A stretch of 64,000 bases of DNA from Bacteroidota bacterium (GTDB lineage Bacteria > Bacteroidota > Bacteroidia > Sphingobacteriales > Sphingobacteriaceae). Each line of letters opens with the position of its first letter. Positions within the stretch are counted from its first letter, which is position 1. The stretch covers positions 1-64,000 of the forward strand of contig JAEYZM010000008.1 of NCBI GenBank assembly GCA_023427985.1, written 5' to 3'. The notes below the pieces were generated by a model. That model was not told the DNA's origin, searched no databases, and was given only the letters and a program-made list of their open reading frames with translations. A program made the position numbers and the translations under genes. Shown here one piece after another: positions 1 through 8,924 of this stretch.

Positions 1-25
1 GACTTAAGTCGTGCCACCAGTTTAG

Positions 26-706
26 CTACACCTCCACACTTTCTCCGATTTTTAGCATTGTTAATGTCTTATGCTTTAATTGAAATTTGCGAATTGCTTC
101 TTCGTGATTTACTTTGATATAACCGAAAGTGTCAAAGTGCATTGCTACGATGTTGTTGCATTTTATAAAATCGGAACAAATAATAGCGTCCTCTACATCC
201 ATTGTGAAATTACCACCCATCGGTAACAAAGCAACATCCGGCTTCCAATATTCGCCAATCAATTTCATGTCTTGCGTTAAAGCCGAATCTCCTGCATAAT
301 AAATCCTCTTGCCATCGGACTCAATAATAAATCCTGCTGCTTGACCTGCATACGAGCCATCGGGAAAGGAACTAGAATGTGCAGCGTATACCATCCTCAC
401 TTTACCAAATTCGAAATTCCAGGAACCACCAATGTTCATTGGATGCGTCTTCTTCACCCCATGCTTTAATGCCCATTCAGAAATTTCCCAAACACCTACA
501 ACACATGCATTACAACCTTTCGCAATTGCAATCGTATCAGAAATATGATCAAGATGACCATGCGACTGTAATATGTAATCGCATTCAATATCATTAATCT
601 CGATCGCTGTCGCTAATTCATTCCCAGAAATAAATGGATCAAAAAGAATTTTAGATTTCGATGTTTCTAATAAAAAGCTGGAATGCCCGTAATATGTAAG
701 TTTCAT
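26..706 (-). CDS. Metal-dependent hydrolase, UPF0173 / metallo-beta-lactamase fold
   Basis: A 226-residue protein of the metallo-beta-lactamase superfamily. Close to the N-terminus it has MKLTYYGHSSF and FDPF, then the metal-binding signature SHGHLDHISD at about residues 48-57, and later YYAGDSAL and AMHFDTFG, which supply further ligands. This is the pattern and size of the UPF0173 (YtkL-like) family, predicted to be a cytoplasmic metal-dependent hydrolase. The substrate is not known. It is the last visible gene of the long minus-strand run, 46 bases after the DUF2461 gene, and could have its own promoter. Family assignment is secure; the function is only a fold-level inference. Confidence 0.88.
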   Translation of the reverse strand: MKLTYYGHSSFLLETSKSKILFDPFISGNELATAIEINDIECDYILQSHGHLDHISDTIAIAKGCNACVVGVWEISEWALKHGVKKTHPMNIGGSWNFEFGKVRMVYAAHSSSFPDGSYAGQAAGFIIESDGKRIYYAGDSALTQDMKLIGEYWKPDVALLPMGGNFTMDVEDAIICSDFIKCNNIVAMHFDTFGYIKVNHEEAIRKFQLKHKTLTMLKIGESVEV

Positions 707-752
707 GATTTGAATAATTGCAGATACAATTTACTCAAATTATCTCAATAAA

Positions 753-1418
753 TTATTCTAAGTCTGTTGCCCTTTGTAAAAAATTAACAAGTGGTTGCAT
801 TGCAAGCAAGCAGCCAACTATTTCTTTTACAATTTTTTTATCAGATAATGCCGAGTCATCCAGACCATAAGAAACAGTAAAACTTTTTAACTTCAACAAT
901 TCAATTTGAGGATGGTCCTTAGGATAACCTTTAGGTGCAGTACTCAATTTATCCTCATCGCTCAATCCCGCGAAATATTTTTTAAAACTCCTATTGCCGA
1001 TGATGCCTAAAAATTCTTCGGAGCTATAATCAATTTCTTGCCTGATTTTTTTCAACGCATCTGCTGGTGGCATCCAAAATCCACCAGCCACAAAACACTG
1101 ACCTGGCTGTATGTGTAAATAATACCCTGGGGCTTCTATCCCTTTAGCTTTCGTAGGAAAATAAATGCCAAAATTTAATTTATATGGATCTTTATTTTTA
1201 GAAAAGCGCACATCTCGATAAATGCGCATGATACATTTTTCTGCCTTTAACTCTTTAAGTTCTGGGATTTCCTTCGAAGCTAATGCAAGTACTTCATTAA
1301 CTAGTGTTACTACATTTTGCTTCGCAGATTCATATCGATGTTTGTTTTCTACAAACCACTCTCTATTATTATTTTTCTTTAAATCTTTAAGAAATTTAAA
1401 AGTGTCTGCTTGCAACAT
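753..1418 (-). CDS. DUF2461 family protein
   Basis: A 221-residue protein matching the DUF2461 (TIGR02453) family. It has the typical N-terminal pattern F-LKDL-NNNREWF followed by MRIYRDVRFSKNKDPYK and YYLHIQPGQCFVAGGFW. These are conserved family blocks of unknown biochemical role. The start codon lies one base from the stop of the upstream DUF983 gene, so it is very probably translated from the same message as the oxidase assembly genes. No signal peptide or membrane segment is visible, so it should be cytoplasmic. No function is assigned. Confidence 0.85.
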   Translation of the reverse strand: MLQADTFKFLKDLKKNNNREWFVENKHRYESAKQNVVTLVNEVLALASKEIPELKELKAEKCIMRIYRDVRFSKNKDPYKLNFGIYFPTKAKGIEAPGYYLHIQPGQCFVAGGFWMPPADALKKIRQEIDYSSEEFLGIIGNRSFKKYFAGLSDEDKLSTAPKGYPKDHPQIELLKLKSFTVSYGLDDSALSDKKIVKEIVGCLLAMQPLVNFLQRATDLE

Positions 1419-1419
1419 A

Positions 1420-1845
1420 TTAATTTAATTTCTCTGAACTCAATTTCGATTGCTGTTTTTCTTTTTTCAAAATCTCTTCTAATGGTTCATACTTTGGTGC
1501 AAAAATGTATAATAACACCATTCTACCATATCTAAAATTAAAACGAGATGTCAATAATATACTACTGATAATTATAGTTAAGTACACCCAAGTATCAGGA
1601 TTATTAAACAGGACGTATGTAGCAACGCCTAAGGTTACACTTAATGCAATGTTTAATGCGTAACCGATATACATCGCTCCCCAAAAGAAGCCAATTTCAT
1701 ACTCGTATTTCAACCCGCATTTTGGACAATGCTTATACATCTGTTTATAACTCTTGCTAAACGCCGATCCCATATAAACATCTCCCTCCAAACAACGAGG
1801 ACATTTGCAATTCAATAAACCAGAAAATTTAGAAGGCTTCGCCAT
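1420..1845 (-). CDS. DUF983 membrane protein with zinc-ribbon-like cysteines
   Basis: A 141-residue protein. It starts with two CxxC pairs (CKCPRC at about residues 13-18 and CPKC at about 40-43) that look like a treble-clef or zinc-ribbon metal site. Two hydrophobic segments follow (about 53-75 and 80-98) and then a charged C-terminal tail. The sequence YEYEIGFFWGAMYIGYA is typical of DUF983. DUF983 proteins often sit next to oxidase genes in several phyla, and here the gene follows the SCO and DUF420 genes with a two-base gap. A role in oxidase assembly or metal handling is a context inference only. Confidence 0.82.
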   Translation of the reverse strand: MAKPSKFSGLLNCKCPRCLEGDVYMGSAFSKSYKQMYKHCPKCGLKYEYEIGFFWGAMYIGYALNIALSVTLGVATYVLFNNPDTWVYLTIIISSILLTSRFNFRYGRMVLLYIFAPKYEPLEEILKKEKQQSKLSSEKLN

Positions 1846-1847
1846 GA

Positions 1848-2129
1848 TTAATTTAATATTATTTTTTCGTCCTTTACTTCAACTTGTGCTTTCACACGGT
1901 ATTTCTTATACCACAGAACACCCAAAACAGCAACAAATAAATATGGAGCTGCCAGTAAGTATAATATTCCATCGTTCAAACCTTTACCGGCATTGCTTTG
2001 CCCCGATTCAACTGTAGATTCTACTGCAGCTTTACACATCGGACATTGTGCAGATGCACTTTCGCTGAAAGCTAGCACCATCAACACGAAAAAACTTAGA
2101 AATAAAAATTTCCTTAAATACGTATTCAT
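1848..2129 (-). CDS. Small secreted-anchored CxxC protein in the oxidase operon
   Basis: A 93-residue protein. It has a clear signal peptide ending in SASAQ at about residue 28, followed directly by CPMC and a short polar stretch. A single transmembrane helix (about residues 56-74) and a basic-acidic cytoplasmic tail come next. The topology puts the CPMC pair in the periplasm close to the membrane. It lies between the DUF420 and DUF983 genes with gaps of one and two bases, so it is co-translated with copper and heme insertion factors. The CxxC and position suggest thiol or copper handling for oxidase assembly. This is inference; I do not recognise a named family. Confidence 0.75.
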   Translation of the reverse strand: MNTYLRKFLFLSFFVLMVLAFSESASAQCPMCKAAVESTVESGQSNAGKGLNDGILYLLAAPYLFVAVLGVLWYKKYRVKAQVEVKDEKIILN

Positions 2130-2130
2130 A

Positions 2131-2661
2131 TTAAAATGTATAATAAGGTGATATCATTAAATAAACTATTACGCCCGTAACTGTTACGTACAACCAAATA
2201 GGGAAACTCCATCTTACCAATTTGCGATGTTTCTCTACCTGCATTTGCAAGCCTCTGTGAAAACTCAATAAAATTAAAGGCAAAACGCCTGCCGCTAAAA
2301 TGATATGAGTAATCAATATAAAGTAATAAACATAACGTATTAAGCCTTCTCCTCCATACGTAGTTTCTTTAACAAAATAATGAAAGCAGATATACGAAAC
2401 CAAAAACACGGAAGAAAGTACAAATGTGGCAATATTTAATTTTTTATGTAGGCCGATGTTTCTCTTTTTGATTTGAATAAACGATGCCATTAACAGCACG
2501 CTACATAAACCATTTATAATTGCATTCAGTTTTGGCAAGAAATAAACGAATGAAGGTGTTTCAATTGTAACTGGTATGATTTTTCTATTCAATAATACAA
2601 CCACAAAAAAAACGAATATTGAAATTCCAGTTACAAATCTGAAGATAAATTTATCTGACAT
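2131..2661 (-). CDS. DUF420 (CtaM-like) oxidase assembly membrane protein
   Basis: A 176-residue protein with about five membrane segments. It shows the DUF420 pattern: a histidine in LHKKLNIATF, another in CFHYF, and a C-terminal KHRKLVRWSFPIWLYVTVTGVIVYLM. DUF420 includes Bacillus CtaM (YozB), which is needed to form an active heme A oxidase. It sits 45 bases after the SCO gene and one base before the small CxxC protein, inside the cytochrome oxidase operon. Its job is therefore probably oxidase maturation in the cytoplasmic membrane. The family call is firm and the precise role is inferred from relatives. Confidence 0.85.
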   Translation of the reverse strand: MSDKFIFRFVTGISIFVFFVVVLLNRKIIPVTIETPSFVYFLPKLNAIINGLCSVLLMASFIQIKKRNIGLHKKLNIATFVLSSVFLVSYICFHYFVKETTYGGEGLIRYVYYFILITHIILAAGVLPLILLSFHRGLQMQVEKHRKLVRWSFPIWLYVTVTGVIVYLMISPYYTF

Positions 2662-2706
2662 AATTATAAGAATCCTATTAATTGAACAAGCGATTAAAAG
2701 AAAAGT

Positions 2707-3396
2707 TTATCTTTTTTTCTCGCCTAAAATTTCTTGCTTCATAAGCACTTTAATTTCGTCAATTAAAGTATCTACAGCTTCTTTCGATGTTCCATCATAC
2801 ATACCTCTAATTCTATTTTTATCGTCAATCAACAAAAATAATTCTGTATGAATAAAATCATCTGGACCCCCATCGCCTTCTAAAGCATTTACTAGATAGC
2901 CCTTGCGTGCAATCTCATAGATTTCTTTTTTATTACCCGTAAGGAAGTGCCATTTATTGTCAATTGCACCATATTCAGTGGCATACTGTTTTAAGACCGA
3001 CACCGAATCGTCTTCAGGATTTACAGTATGTGAAAGAATTACAATCTCGTCTATTGTCTTCACTTTGTCTTGCACTCTCTTCATTTGAGTACTCATCTTC
3101 GGACAAATGGTTTGACAGCTTACGAAGAAGAAATCAACAATTTTAATTTTACCCTTTAAATCTTTTGAGCGAATGGTGTCGCCATTTTGATTTACAAATT
3201 CAAAATCTCCAATCGTATGATATACAGTATCTACTACCGTTTCACCATCAATCACCTTCTCCTCTGCGTATCGCTCACCATAAATTGGTAGGGCTATATA
3301 ATGATTTGTTCCGGTCTTGAGTAACAAGTACCCAATCACCGGAACAATCAATACTACGAAGAGGATAATAATTGTTTTTATACCTCTTGCATTCAT
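2707..3396 (-). CDS. SCO1/SenC family copper chaperone
   Basis: A 229-residue thioredoxin-fold protein with an N-terminal membrane anchor (about residues 8-26). The copper-binding CxxxC motif is SCQTICP (Cys94 and Cys98). The third ligand, a histidine, is in DFIHTELFLLID near residue 190. SCO proteins deliver copper to or reduce the CuA site of oxidase subunit II on the periplasmic side. The gene is five bases after the subunit IV gene in the operon that also encodes subunit II, which fits. The DGTSKEAVDTLIDEIK tail is also typical. Confidence 0.93.
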   Translation of the reverse strand: MNARGIKTIIILFVVLIVPVIGYLLLKTGTNHYIALPIYGERYAEEKVIDGETVVDTVYHTIGDFEFVNQNGDTIRSKDLKGKIKIVDFFFVSCQTICPKMSTQMKRVQDKVKTIDEIVILSHTVNPEDDSVSVLKQYATEYGAIDNKWHFLTGNKKEIYEIARKGYLVNALEGDGGPDDFIHTELFLLIDDKNRIRGMYDGTSKEAVDTLIDEIKVLMKQEILGEKKR

Positions 3397-3401
3397 AATT
3401 T

Positions 3402-3743
3402 TTATGCTCTAATGTTCATCCAGAAATTACCTTCGTACAACATCCAAATGATGAAGAATATGATAAATACTAGGGGAACGATAATAGAATATATTAAACT
3501 TAATTTCTCAAACTTTAAGTGCATAAAGTAAGCAACAATATAAAATGCTTTTAATATCGTTAAAGCAATATAGATAAAGTTACCTAATCCATGACCAATA
3601 ACTCCTTTTGGAATTAATACCAATGCTATGAAAAATTCAATAGCAGTAATACCGAACAATACCCAAAATACCGACCAGATTTTTTTCTTGGTCATGCTTG
3701 CATGTTCTTCGTGGTGTTCTGCTGCGTGATGTTCTGCTGACAT
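3402..3743 (-). CDS. Cytochrome c oxidase subunit IV family protein
   Basis: A 113-residue protein with a histidine-rich soluble N-terminus (several HH and HEEH within the first 16 residues) and three membrane helices. These include the conserved VAYFMHLKFE segment typical of bacterial subunit IV (CtaF/CoxD-like) proteins. Subunit IV is a small structural subunit of heme-copper oxidases. It lies 25 bases after the second subunit III gene and directly before the SCO gene. The His-rich N-terminus could bind metal, but such tails are common in this family in Bacteroidota. Confidence 0.88.
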   Translation of the reverse strand: MSAEHHAAEHHEEHASMTKKKIWSVFWVLFGITAIEFFIALVLIPKGVIGHGLGNFIYIALTILKAFYIVAYFMHLKFEKLSLIYSIIVPLVFIIFFIIWMLYEGNFWMNIRA

Positions 3744-3768
3744 ATTTCTTTGAATTTTAAATTAAAAA

Positions 3769-4449
3769 TTAAACTAAGTAGAAGAATGTAAATACAAATA
3801 CCCACACTAAATCTACAAAGTGCCAGTACAATCCTACTTTCTCAATCATATCATAATGACCTCTTTTTTCATAAGTGCCCATGTAAACATTAATTAAAAT
3901 AACAATGTTCAACACTACCCCTGAAAATACGTGGAAGCCATGAAAACCTGTAATCGTAAAGAATAAATTTGTAAAGTTTGTCGATGCTACAGATCCGTCT
4001 TCATTCAAGAATGGATTGCGACCCCACCACGCACCTTCGTGATGTAAATGCGTCCACTCCCAAGCTTGACAGCCTAAGAATAATAAACCACCAATGATTG
4101 TCCACCACATCCATTTTGCAACTTCGGCTTTCGATTTACGATGTCCCGCCTCAACAGCCAATACCATTGTTACAGAACTCATAATCAAAATAAAAGTCAT
4201 GATACCTACGAATACCAAGGGTGCTCCATGTGAAATGCCAGGTGCCGATTGAAACACAACATCTGGGTCAGGCCACGAAACACTACTGAAACGTAATGCA
4301 CCATATGCAATTAATAATGCAGAGAATGTGAATGCATCCGATAATAGGAAGAACCACATCATCAATTTACCATACTCTACGTTGAACGGAGAACGACCGC
4401 CGTTCCAAGGAGTTGATTTGATCTCGTCTAATTGAGAAGTATTCATCAT
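3769..4449 (-). CDS. ctaE: Cytochrome c oxidase subunit III (first copy, longer)
   Basis: A 226-residue heme-copper oxidase subunit III. Five or more hydrophobic helices are visible, with the family signatures EWTHLHHEGAWWGRNPF and FFTITGFHGFHVFSGVV and the terminal YWHFVDLVWVFVFTFFY. It belongs to the subunit III superfamily, which supports proton uptake and stability of subunit I. It is followed after 25 bases by subunit IV and preceded by another subunit III gene 12 bases away. Tandem subunit III genes are usual in Bacteroidota oxidase operons, where together they probably provide the complete set of helices. Confidence 0.92.
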   Translation of the reverse strand: MMNTSQLDEIKSTPWNGGRSPFNVEYGKLMMWFFLLSDAFTFSALLIAYGALRFSSVSWPDPDVVFQSAPGISHGAPLVFVGIMTFILIMSSVTMVLAVEAGHRKSKAEVAKWMWWTIIGGLLFLGCQAWEWTHLHHEGAWWGRNPFLNEDGSVASTNFTNLFFTITGFHGFHVFSGVVLNIVILINVYMGTYEKRGHYDMIEKVGLYWHFVDLVWVFVFTFFYLV

Positions 4450-4461
4450 TTGTATTTAAGA

Positions 4462-5043
4462 CTATCTATTTATTATTAAAAACACGAACAAATATATCCA
4501 CAAAATATCAATAAAATGCCAAAAGATCGAACATAATTCCATGCGGAAAATGTTCTTAGTTTGGTTGATGTTTTTGTGAACACCTACTAATGCAGCAATC
4601 ATAAAAATTAGGCCCGCAACTATGTGTGCTCCATGAAATCCCGAAATCACATACACAAATGACTCAGCTGGATTCCCTGCAAAAAACACTTTATTGTCGA
4701 CCAATTCTTTCCATCCTTCGTATTGTCCAATTAAGAATCCAATACCTAAAATGAAACTGAGCCACAATCCAATTTTCTGACTTTTTAAGTCAAACTTTTT
4801 TGCCGATAAATATGCCCAATGCATGCTAGCACTGCTTAACAATATTATTGCAGTAGTATAATAGAACATACTCGGCAATTCAAATATTTTCCAATTACCT
4901 TCTGCTTGTCTTACAATATATGCACTTGTCAATCCAGCAAATGCCATGATTGAACTTAAAATAAATAACCAAAGTACAAATTTAACTGGACGTGCGTTAA
5001 ACTTGTCTTGTTGAGCCGTTTTGTTGTCTATACTTGCCATCAT
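4462..5043 (-). CDS. Cytochrome c oxidase subunit III (second copy, shorter)
   Basis: A 193-residue heme-copper oxidase subunit III. It carries VYVISGFHGAHIVAGLIFM and the terminal CSIFWHFIDILWIYLFVFL, the same signatures as its neighbour but in a shorter and divergent protein. Its start codon overlaps the stop of the heme O synthase gene by four bases (ATGA type), so translation is coupled. It may be a paralogous subunit III that pairs with the neighbouring copy in the same enzyme. Which of the two takes which position cannot be seen from sequence. Confidence 0.9.
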   Translation of the reverse strand: MMASIDNKTAQQDKFNARPVKFVLWLFILSSIMAFAGLTSAYIVRQAEGNWKIFELPSMFYYTTAIILLSSASMHWAYLSAKKFDLKSQKIGLWLSFILGIGFLIGQYEGWKELVDNKVFFAGNPAESFVYVISGFHGAHIVAGLIFMIAALVGVHKNINQTKNIFRMELCSIFWHFIDILWIYLFVFLIINR

Positions 5044-5930
5044 ATCTTGTCAATTAATAATGTAATTTGCACAATAGGTAAGTATAAAAATGATCCGAAC
5101 ATCAATTCTTTTGCCGCTTTAATACTGCATTGTTTGTAAAGCTTCACCGACTGCATGAAAAACGCAATCCCTACTAACAATGAAATTATCCCTAAACCAA
5201 CACCTGCCATTCCAAACTTAATCGGCAATAAACTAACAGGTATTAATATCAAGGTATAAAGCATGATTTGAAAAGCGCTGTTTTTAGATCTACCATCTCT
5301 CGAAGGCATTAAATTCATCCCTGCTCTTGAATAATCTTCATGTAATACCCAAGCTACAGCCCAGAAATGTGGGAACTGCCAAATGAACTGAATCGCAAAC
5401 ATAATTCCTGGTTCAAATCCAAATGAATTTGAATATGCTACATAACCTAATAGTGGTGGCATAGCGCCAGCAATAGCACCCACAAATACAGCAAAAGGGG
5501 TTTTGGTTTTTAATGGTGTGTAAATAAATGCGTAAGAAATTATTGAAAATAAAGCCAATACACCAGTAATGGTATTAAAGCAAAATGTTAAAATCCCAAC
5601 ACCTGCAATTCCCATAACAATAGAAGCAATAATACCTTCTTTACTCGACATACGAGAAGTAGGCATAGGTCTATTCATGGTGCGTTTCATCAATTTATCG
5701 CTATCTTTTTCAAGAACTTGATTGAAACCATTGGCAGATGCTGTAGTTAAAAATCCACCAAGAATCATAAGGAACATGTCGCTCCAAATCAAATTCCCTT
5801 TAGCAGCATATGCATAAGTTATAGCAGCTGAAAACACAACTAAAAATGTTAGTCGTAATTTCAACAACTGCACGTAGTCCTGCACCTTGCTGGCGAAAAC
5901 CGATTTTGTATGTACTTCTTCTATGATCAC
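5040..5930 (-). CDS. ctaB: Protoheme IX farnesyltransferase (heme O synthase)
   Basis: A 296-residue UbiA-superfamily prenyltransferase with about nine membrane segments. The first aspartate-rich motif region reads NGFNQVLEKDSDKLMKRTMNRPMP, interrupted here as NxxxDxxxD plus the conserved TxxRP. The second conserved region is HFWAVAWVLHEDYSRAGMNLMP. It adds a farnesyl group to heme b to make heme O, the precursor of heme A. It follows heme A synthase without any gap, which fits sequential use of their products. Confidence 0.95.
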   Translation of the reverse strand: MIIEEVHTKSVFASKVQDYVQLLKLRLTFLVVFSAAITYAYAAKGNLIWSDMFLMILGGFLTTASANGFNQVLEKDSDKLMKRTMNRPMPTSRMSSKEGIIASIVMGIAGVGILTFCFNTITGVLALFSIISYAFIYTPLKTKTPFAVFVGAIAGAMPPLLGYVAYSNSFGFEPGIMFAIQFIWQFPHFWAVAWVLHEDYSRAGMNLMPSRDGRSKNSAFQIMLYTLILIPVSLLPIKFGMAGVGLGIISLLVGIAFFMQSVKLYKQCSIKAAKELMFGSFLYLPIVQITLLIDKI

Positions 5931-7031
5931 TTAACTAATTAAATCGAGTGCTATATTTCTTTTATAAATATCAATCATTATAATTTGCATCAATATTGCT
6001 GCAACTAATACGCTAGAGATGACTAAGTGTATCGGTTGAAATGCAGGTGGTATTGCAAAATTTGCTAATACAACTCCTGATACAATCTGAACGATCAATA
6101 ATATTACTGCCGCCGAAGAAAATCTTCTCAATCTTTTTACAGCTCCAAAATGTATTCTGATGTACCAAGTACTATACAAAGTCAACATCACCAACAGAAT
6201 TGAAAAACTTCTGTGAAGCTTGAAAATAAAACCCGATAAATTCACATACTCTCCTCTGTTGGTACCATTCCAAAAATCTGAATAGTAATCTATGCTTTCT
6301 CTCAACTCTGTGCCCCAAATTATTTGAAGTACCGTTAAGATTAACAAAATCCAAGAGATCAAAGATGCATTGCGAAGTTTACTTATAGATAATTTCGCTG
6401 GCTCCAAATATTTGTACTTAACAATACTGTATGCGTATATCACCAATGCTAAAATCACAATGGCTAACACCATATGCAAGGTAATAATCCATGCAACCAG
6501 ATTGCTTGCAACTACTATTGAGCCTAACCATGCTTGAAAAAATGTTACTATTAATGTAATTAAGGAAAGTAAAAATACTCCAGGCTGATGTTTCAATAAT
6601 GGAATCGAAAACACTAGCATCAAGAGCATCAACAAACCAGTGCTCGCACCTATTAATCGATTAATATATTCGGTATAAGTGTTCGCAACATTAAAAGGTT
6701 CACTCTTTGCAACACTCGGGTCATTCTTTAACTCTAATGCTAGTTTAGAATATCCCAAAGCATCTAACATGTTTGCAAATCGCTCGTTTTTTTCGAGTCT
6801 CTTCTGAAGATATTGTTCACGGTAATTTTCAGGTAATTGACTTTCTGAAGTTGGTGGTACCCATTGATCAAAACACTTTGGCCAATCGGGACAACCCATA
6901 CCCGAACCCGTACTGCGAACAATACCTCCGGCAAGAATTAAAAGAAATAAAGAACAAATTGTTATAAAACTGACTCTAATGAATCGTTTTTCATTTTTAT
7001 TATAATCCGATCGATATGAACTAAAGCTCAT
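5931..7031 (-). CDS. ctaA: Heme A synthase (COX15/CtaA family)
   Basis: A 366-residue membrane protein of the COX15/CtaA family, which oxidises the C8 methyl of heme O to a formyl group. The first periplasmic loop has the family block GGIVRSTGSGMGCPDWPKCFD. Later there are paired histidines in the NRLIGAS, ITLHMVLA, KLHRSFSI and PIHLVIS segments that match heme-ligand helices. A long loop of about 70 residues with many charged residues after the first block is typical of Bacteroidota forms. It lies between subunit I (eight-base gap) and heme O synthase (no gap). Confidence 0.93.
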   Translation of the reverse strand: MSFSSYRSDYNKNEKRFIRVSFITICSLFLLILAGGIVRSTGSGMGCPDWPKCFDQWVPPTSESQLPENYREQYLQKRLEKNERFANMLDALGYSKLALELKNDPSVAKSEPFNVANTYTEYINRLIGASTGLLMLLMLVFSIPLLKHQPGVFLLSLITLIVTFFQAWLGSIVVASNLVAWIITLHMVLAIVILALVIYAYSIVKYKYLEPAKLSISKLRNASLISWILLILTVLQIIWGTELRESIDYYSDFWNGTNRGEYVNLSGFIFKLHRSFSILLVMLTLYSTWYIRIHFGAVKRLRRFSSAAVILLIVQIVSGVVLANFAIPPAFQPIHLVISSVLVAAILMQIIMIDIYKRNIALDLIS

Positions 7032-7039
7032 CGATACCT

Positions 7040-8899
7040 TTATTTTGTTATTGCCTCAGCTGATTTACTTTCCGCAGCACCATGCCCATCGAAATCTTCT
7101 GGTAAGTTTGATGACATTGTTTCTGAGAAAGGTACAGTTTGAGGAATGAAATCTTCTTCTGCACCTGGCTTCGAATAATCGTATGGCCATCTGTAAACTG
7201 AAGGAATTTCGCCTGGCCAGTTGCCGTGTAAATGCTCTACTGGTGCTGTCCACTCTAATGTATTTGATCTCCATGGGTTTTGCGGAGCTTTCTTTCCTTT
7301 GAAAATATTCACGAAGAAATTGTAAAGGAAAATAAACTGCGCTATTGAACCTAAGATTGCAGAGATACTAATGAATTTATTCACTGCCAACCATTCGTTC
7401 ATAAATTCAAAACTTGTGAATGAATAATAACGACGTGGTACACCATCTAATCCGATGAAGTGCATCGGGAAGAATACACAATAAACTGCGATGAATGTTA
7501 ACCAGAAATGGAAATATCCTAATCTGTTATCCATCATCTTACCAAATAATTTTGGATACCAATGATACACCCCTGCAAACATACCGAAGATCGCAGCAGA
7601 ACCCATTACAATATGGAAGTGAGCAACTACGAAATACGTATCGTGTAAGTTAATATCTAATGAAGCATTTCCTAAGAAAATACCTGTCAATCCACCCGTA
7701 ACAAATAACGAAACCAAACCTATTGAGAATAACATCGCAGGTGTGAACTGAATATTACCCTTCCAAAGTGTTGCTAAATAGTTAAAGGTTTTTACTGCCG
7801 ATGGTACCGCAATAATTAAGGTAGTGAACATGAATACCGATCCTAGGAATGGATTCATACCTGTTACAAACATGTGGTGACCCCAAACAATAAACGATAA
7901 GAATGCAATACCTAATAAAGAAATAATCATGGCTCTATAACCAAAGATTGGTTTACGAGCATTTGTAGCAATGATTTCAGATGTGATACCTAATGCAGGC
8001 ATAATAATGATGTATACCTCTGGGTGACCTAAGAACCAGAATAAATGCTGGAATAATACAGGAGAACCTCCTGAATTTGGTAATGCCTCACCTCCAATAT
8101 AAATATCAGATAAGTAAAAACTTGTTCCGAAACTTCTATCAAAAATCAATAAGATTACTCCTGCAAATAAAACAGGGAACGACAATACACCTAATACAGC
8201 TGTCAAGAAAAATGCCCAAATCGTTAATGGCATTTTAGTCATCGACATACCTTTTGTACGCATGTTCAATACTGTACTAATGTAGTTGATACCACCCATT
8301 AAAGATGATGCAATAAATAATGCCATCGATATTAACCATAAGGTCATTCCTAATCCTGAACCTGGCATTGCCTTAGGCAAAGCTGAAAGCGGTGGATAAA
8401 TTGTCCATCCTGGACCAGCAGGACCTGTTTCAATAAATAAAGACCATGTCATGATTACTGATGCTCCAAAGAAGAACCAATACGACAACATATTTAAGAA
8501 TGGCGATGCCATATCTCTAGCGCCTACTTGCAATGGAATTAATAGATTCGAAAACGTACCACTTAAACCTGCAGTTAATACAAAGAATACCATAATGGTT
8601 CCATGGATTGTCACCATCGACATATAAAACGATGGATCTAAACGACCATCTTTAGCCCATTTACCTAAAATTCTTTCTAAGAATGGAAATGTTTCATCAG
8701 GCCATCCTAATTGAATACGAAACAATACAGAAAGTACCATTCCAATTACTGCCATGATAATCCCTGTGATTAGGAATTGTTTAGCAATCATCTTGTGGTC
8801 CATACTGAAAACGTACTTCGACCAGAACGTCTCAGGATGATGTTCGTGGTGATCTGCATGCGCGTGCACGTCAGTGTGGTGTAAAGCTTGTGTTGACAT
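7040..8899 (-). CDS. ctaD: Cytochrome c oxidase subunit I
   Basis: A 619-residue catalytic subunit with twelve hydrophobic helices. The CuB and tyrosine cross-link site is in WFLGHPEVYIIIMP. The HH pair is in VWGHHMFVTGM. The heme a and a3 ligands are in HDTYFVVAHFHIVMG. The proton-channel region and MTIHGTIMVF are also present. The protein has a His-rich N-terminus (HHTDVHAHADHHEHHPE), a long C-terminal cytoplasmic tail, and the ordinary full length for A-type oxidases. It reduces oxygen with electrons from subunit II. Confidence 0.97.
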   Translation of the reverse strand: MSTQALHHTDVHAHADHHEHHPETFWSKYVFSMDHKMIAKQFLITGIIMAVIGMVLSVLFRIQLGWPDETFPFLERILGKWAKDGRLDPSFYMSMVTIHGTIMVFFVLTAGLSGTFSNLLIPLQVGARDMASPFLNMLSYWFFFGASVIMTWSLFIETGPAGPGWTIYPPLSALPKAMPGSGLGMTLWLISMALFIASSLMGGINYISTVLNMRTKGMSMTKMPLTIWAFFLTAVLGVLSFPVLFAGVILLIFDRSFGTSFYLSDIYIGGEALPNSGGSPVLFQHLFWFLGHPEVYIIIMPALGITSEIIATNARKPIFGYRAMIISLLGIAFLSFIVWGHHMFVTGMNPFLGSVFMFTTLIIAVPSAVKTFNYLATLWKGNIQFTPAMLFSIGLVSLFVTGGLTGIFLGNASLDINLHDTYFVVAHFHIVMGSAAIFGMFAGVYHWYPKLFGKMMDNRLGYFHFWLTFIAVYCVFFPMHFIGLDGVPRRYYSFTSFEFMNEWLAVNKFISISAILGSIAQFIFLYNFFVNIFKGKKAPQNPWRSNTLEWTAPVEHLHGNWPGEIPSVYRWPYDYSKPGAEEDFIPQTVPFSETMSSNLPEDFDGHGAAESKSAEAITK

Positions 8900-8924
8900 A
8901 TAAAGTTATATCTATTTTTTACAA

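Noticed and set aside
1..35. The minus-strand bases from 35 to 1 resemble the 5' half of a tRNA (GGAGGTG, TA, GCTA and a GG-containing loop)
   Set aside because: The anticodon arm is cut by the window edge, the loop pairing does not close properly, and the first ten bases overlap the stop of a good protein gene. A palindromic repeat explains the bases better.
311..319. NPEYG instead of NPPYG in the RNA methyltransferase (residues 311-315) as loss of activity
   Set aside because: The remaining motifs are intact and related enzymes tolerate variation at the second proline position. It is noted in the gene entry only.
3769..5043. Two subunit III genes as a frameshifted single gene
   Set aside because: Each has its own start, full set of terminal helices and distinct sequence. 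Tandem subunit III genes are usual in this phylum.
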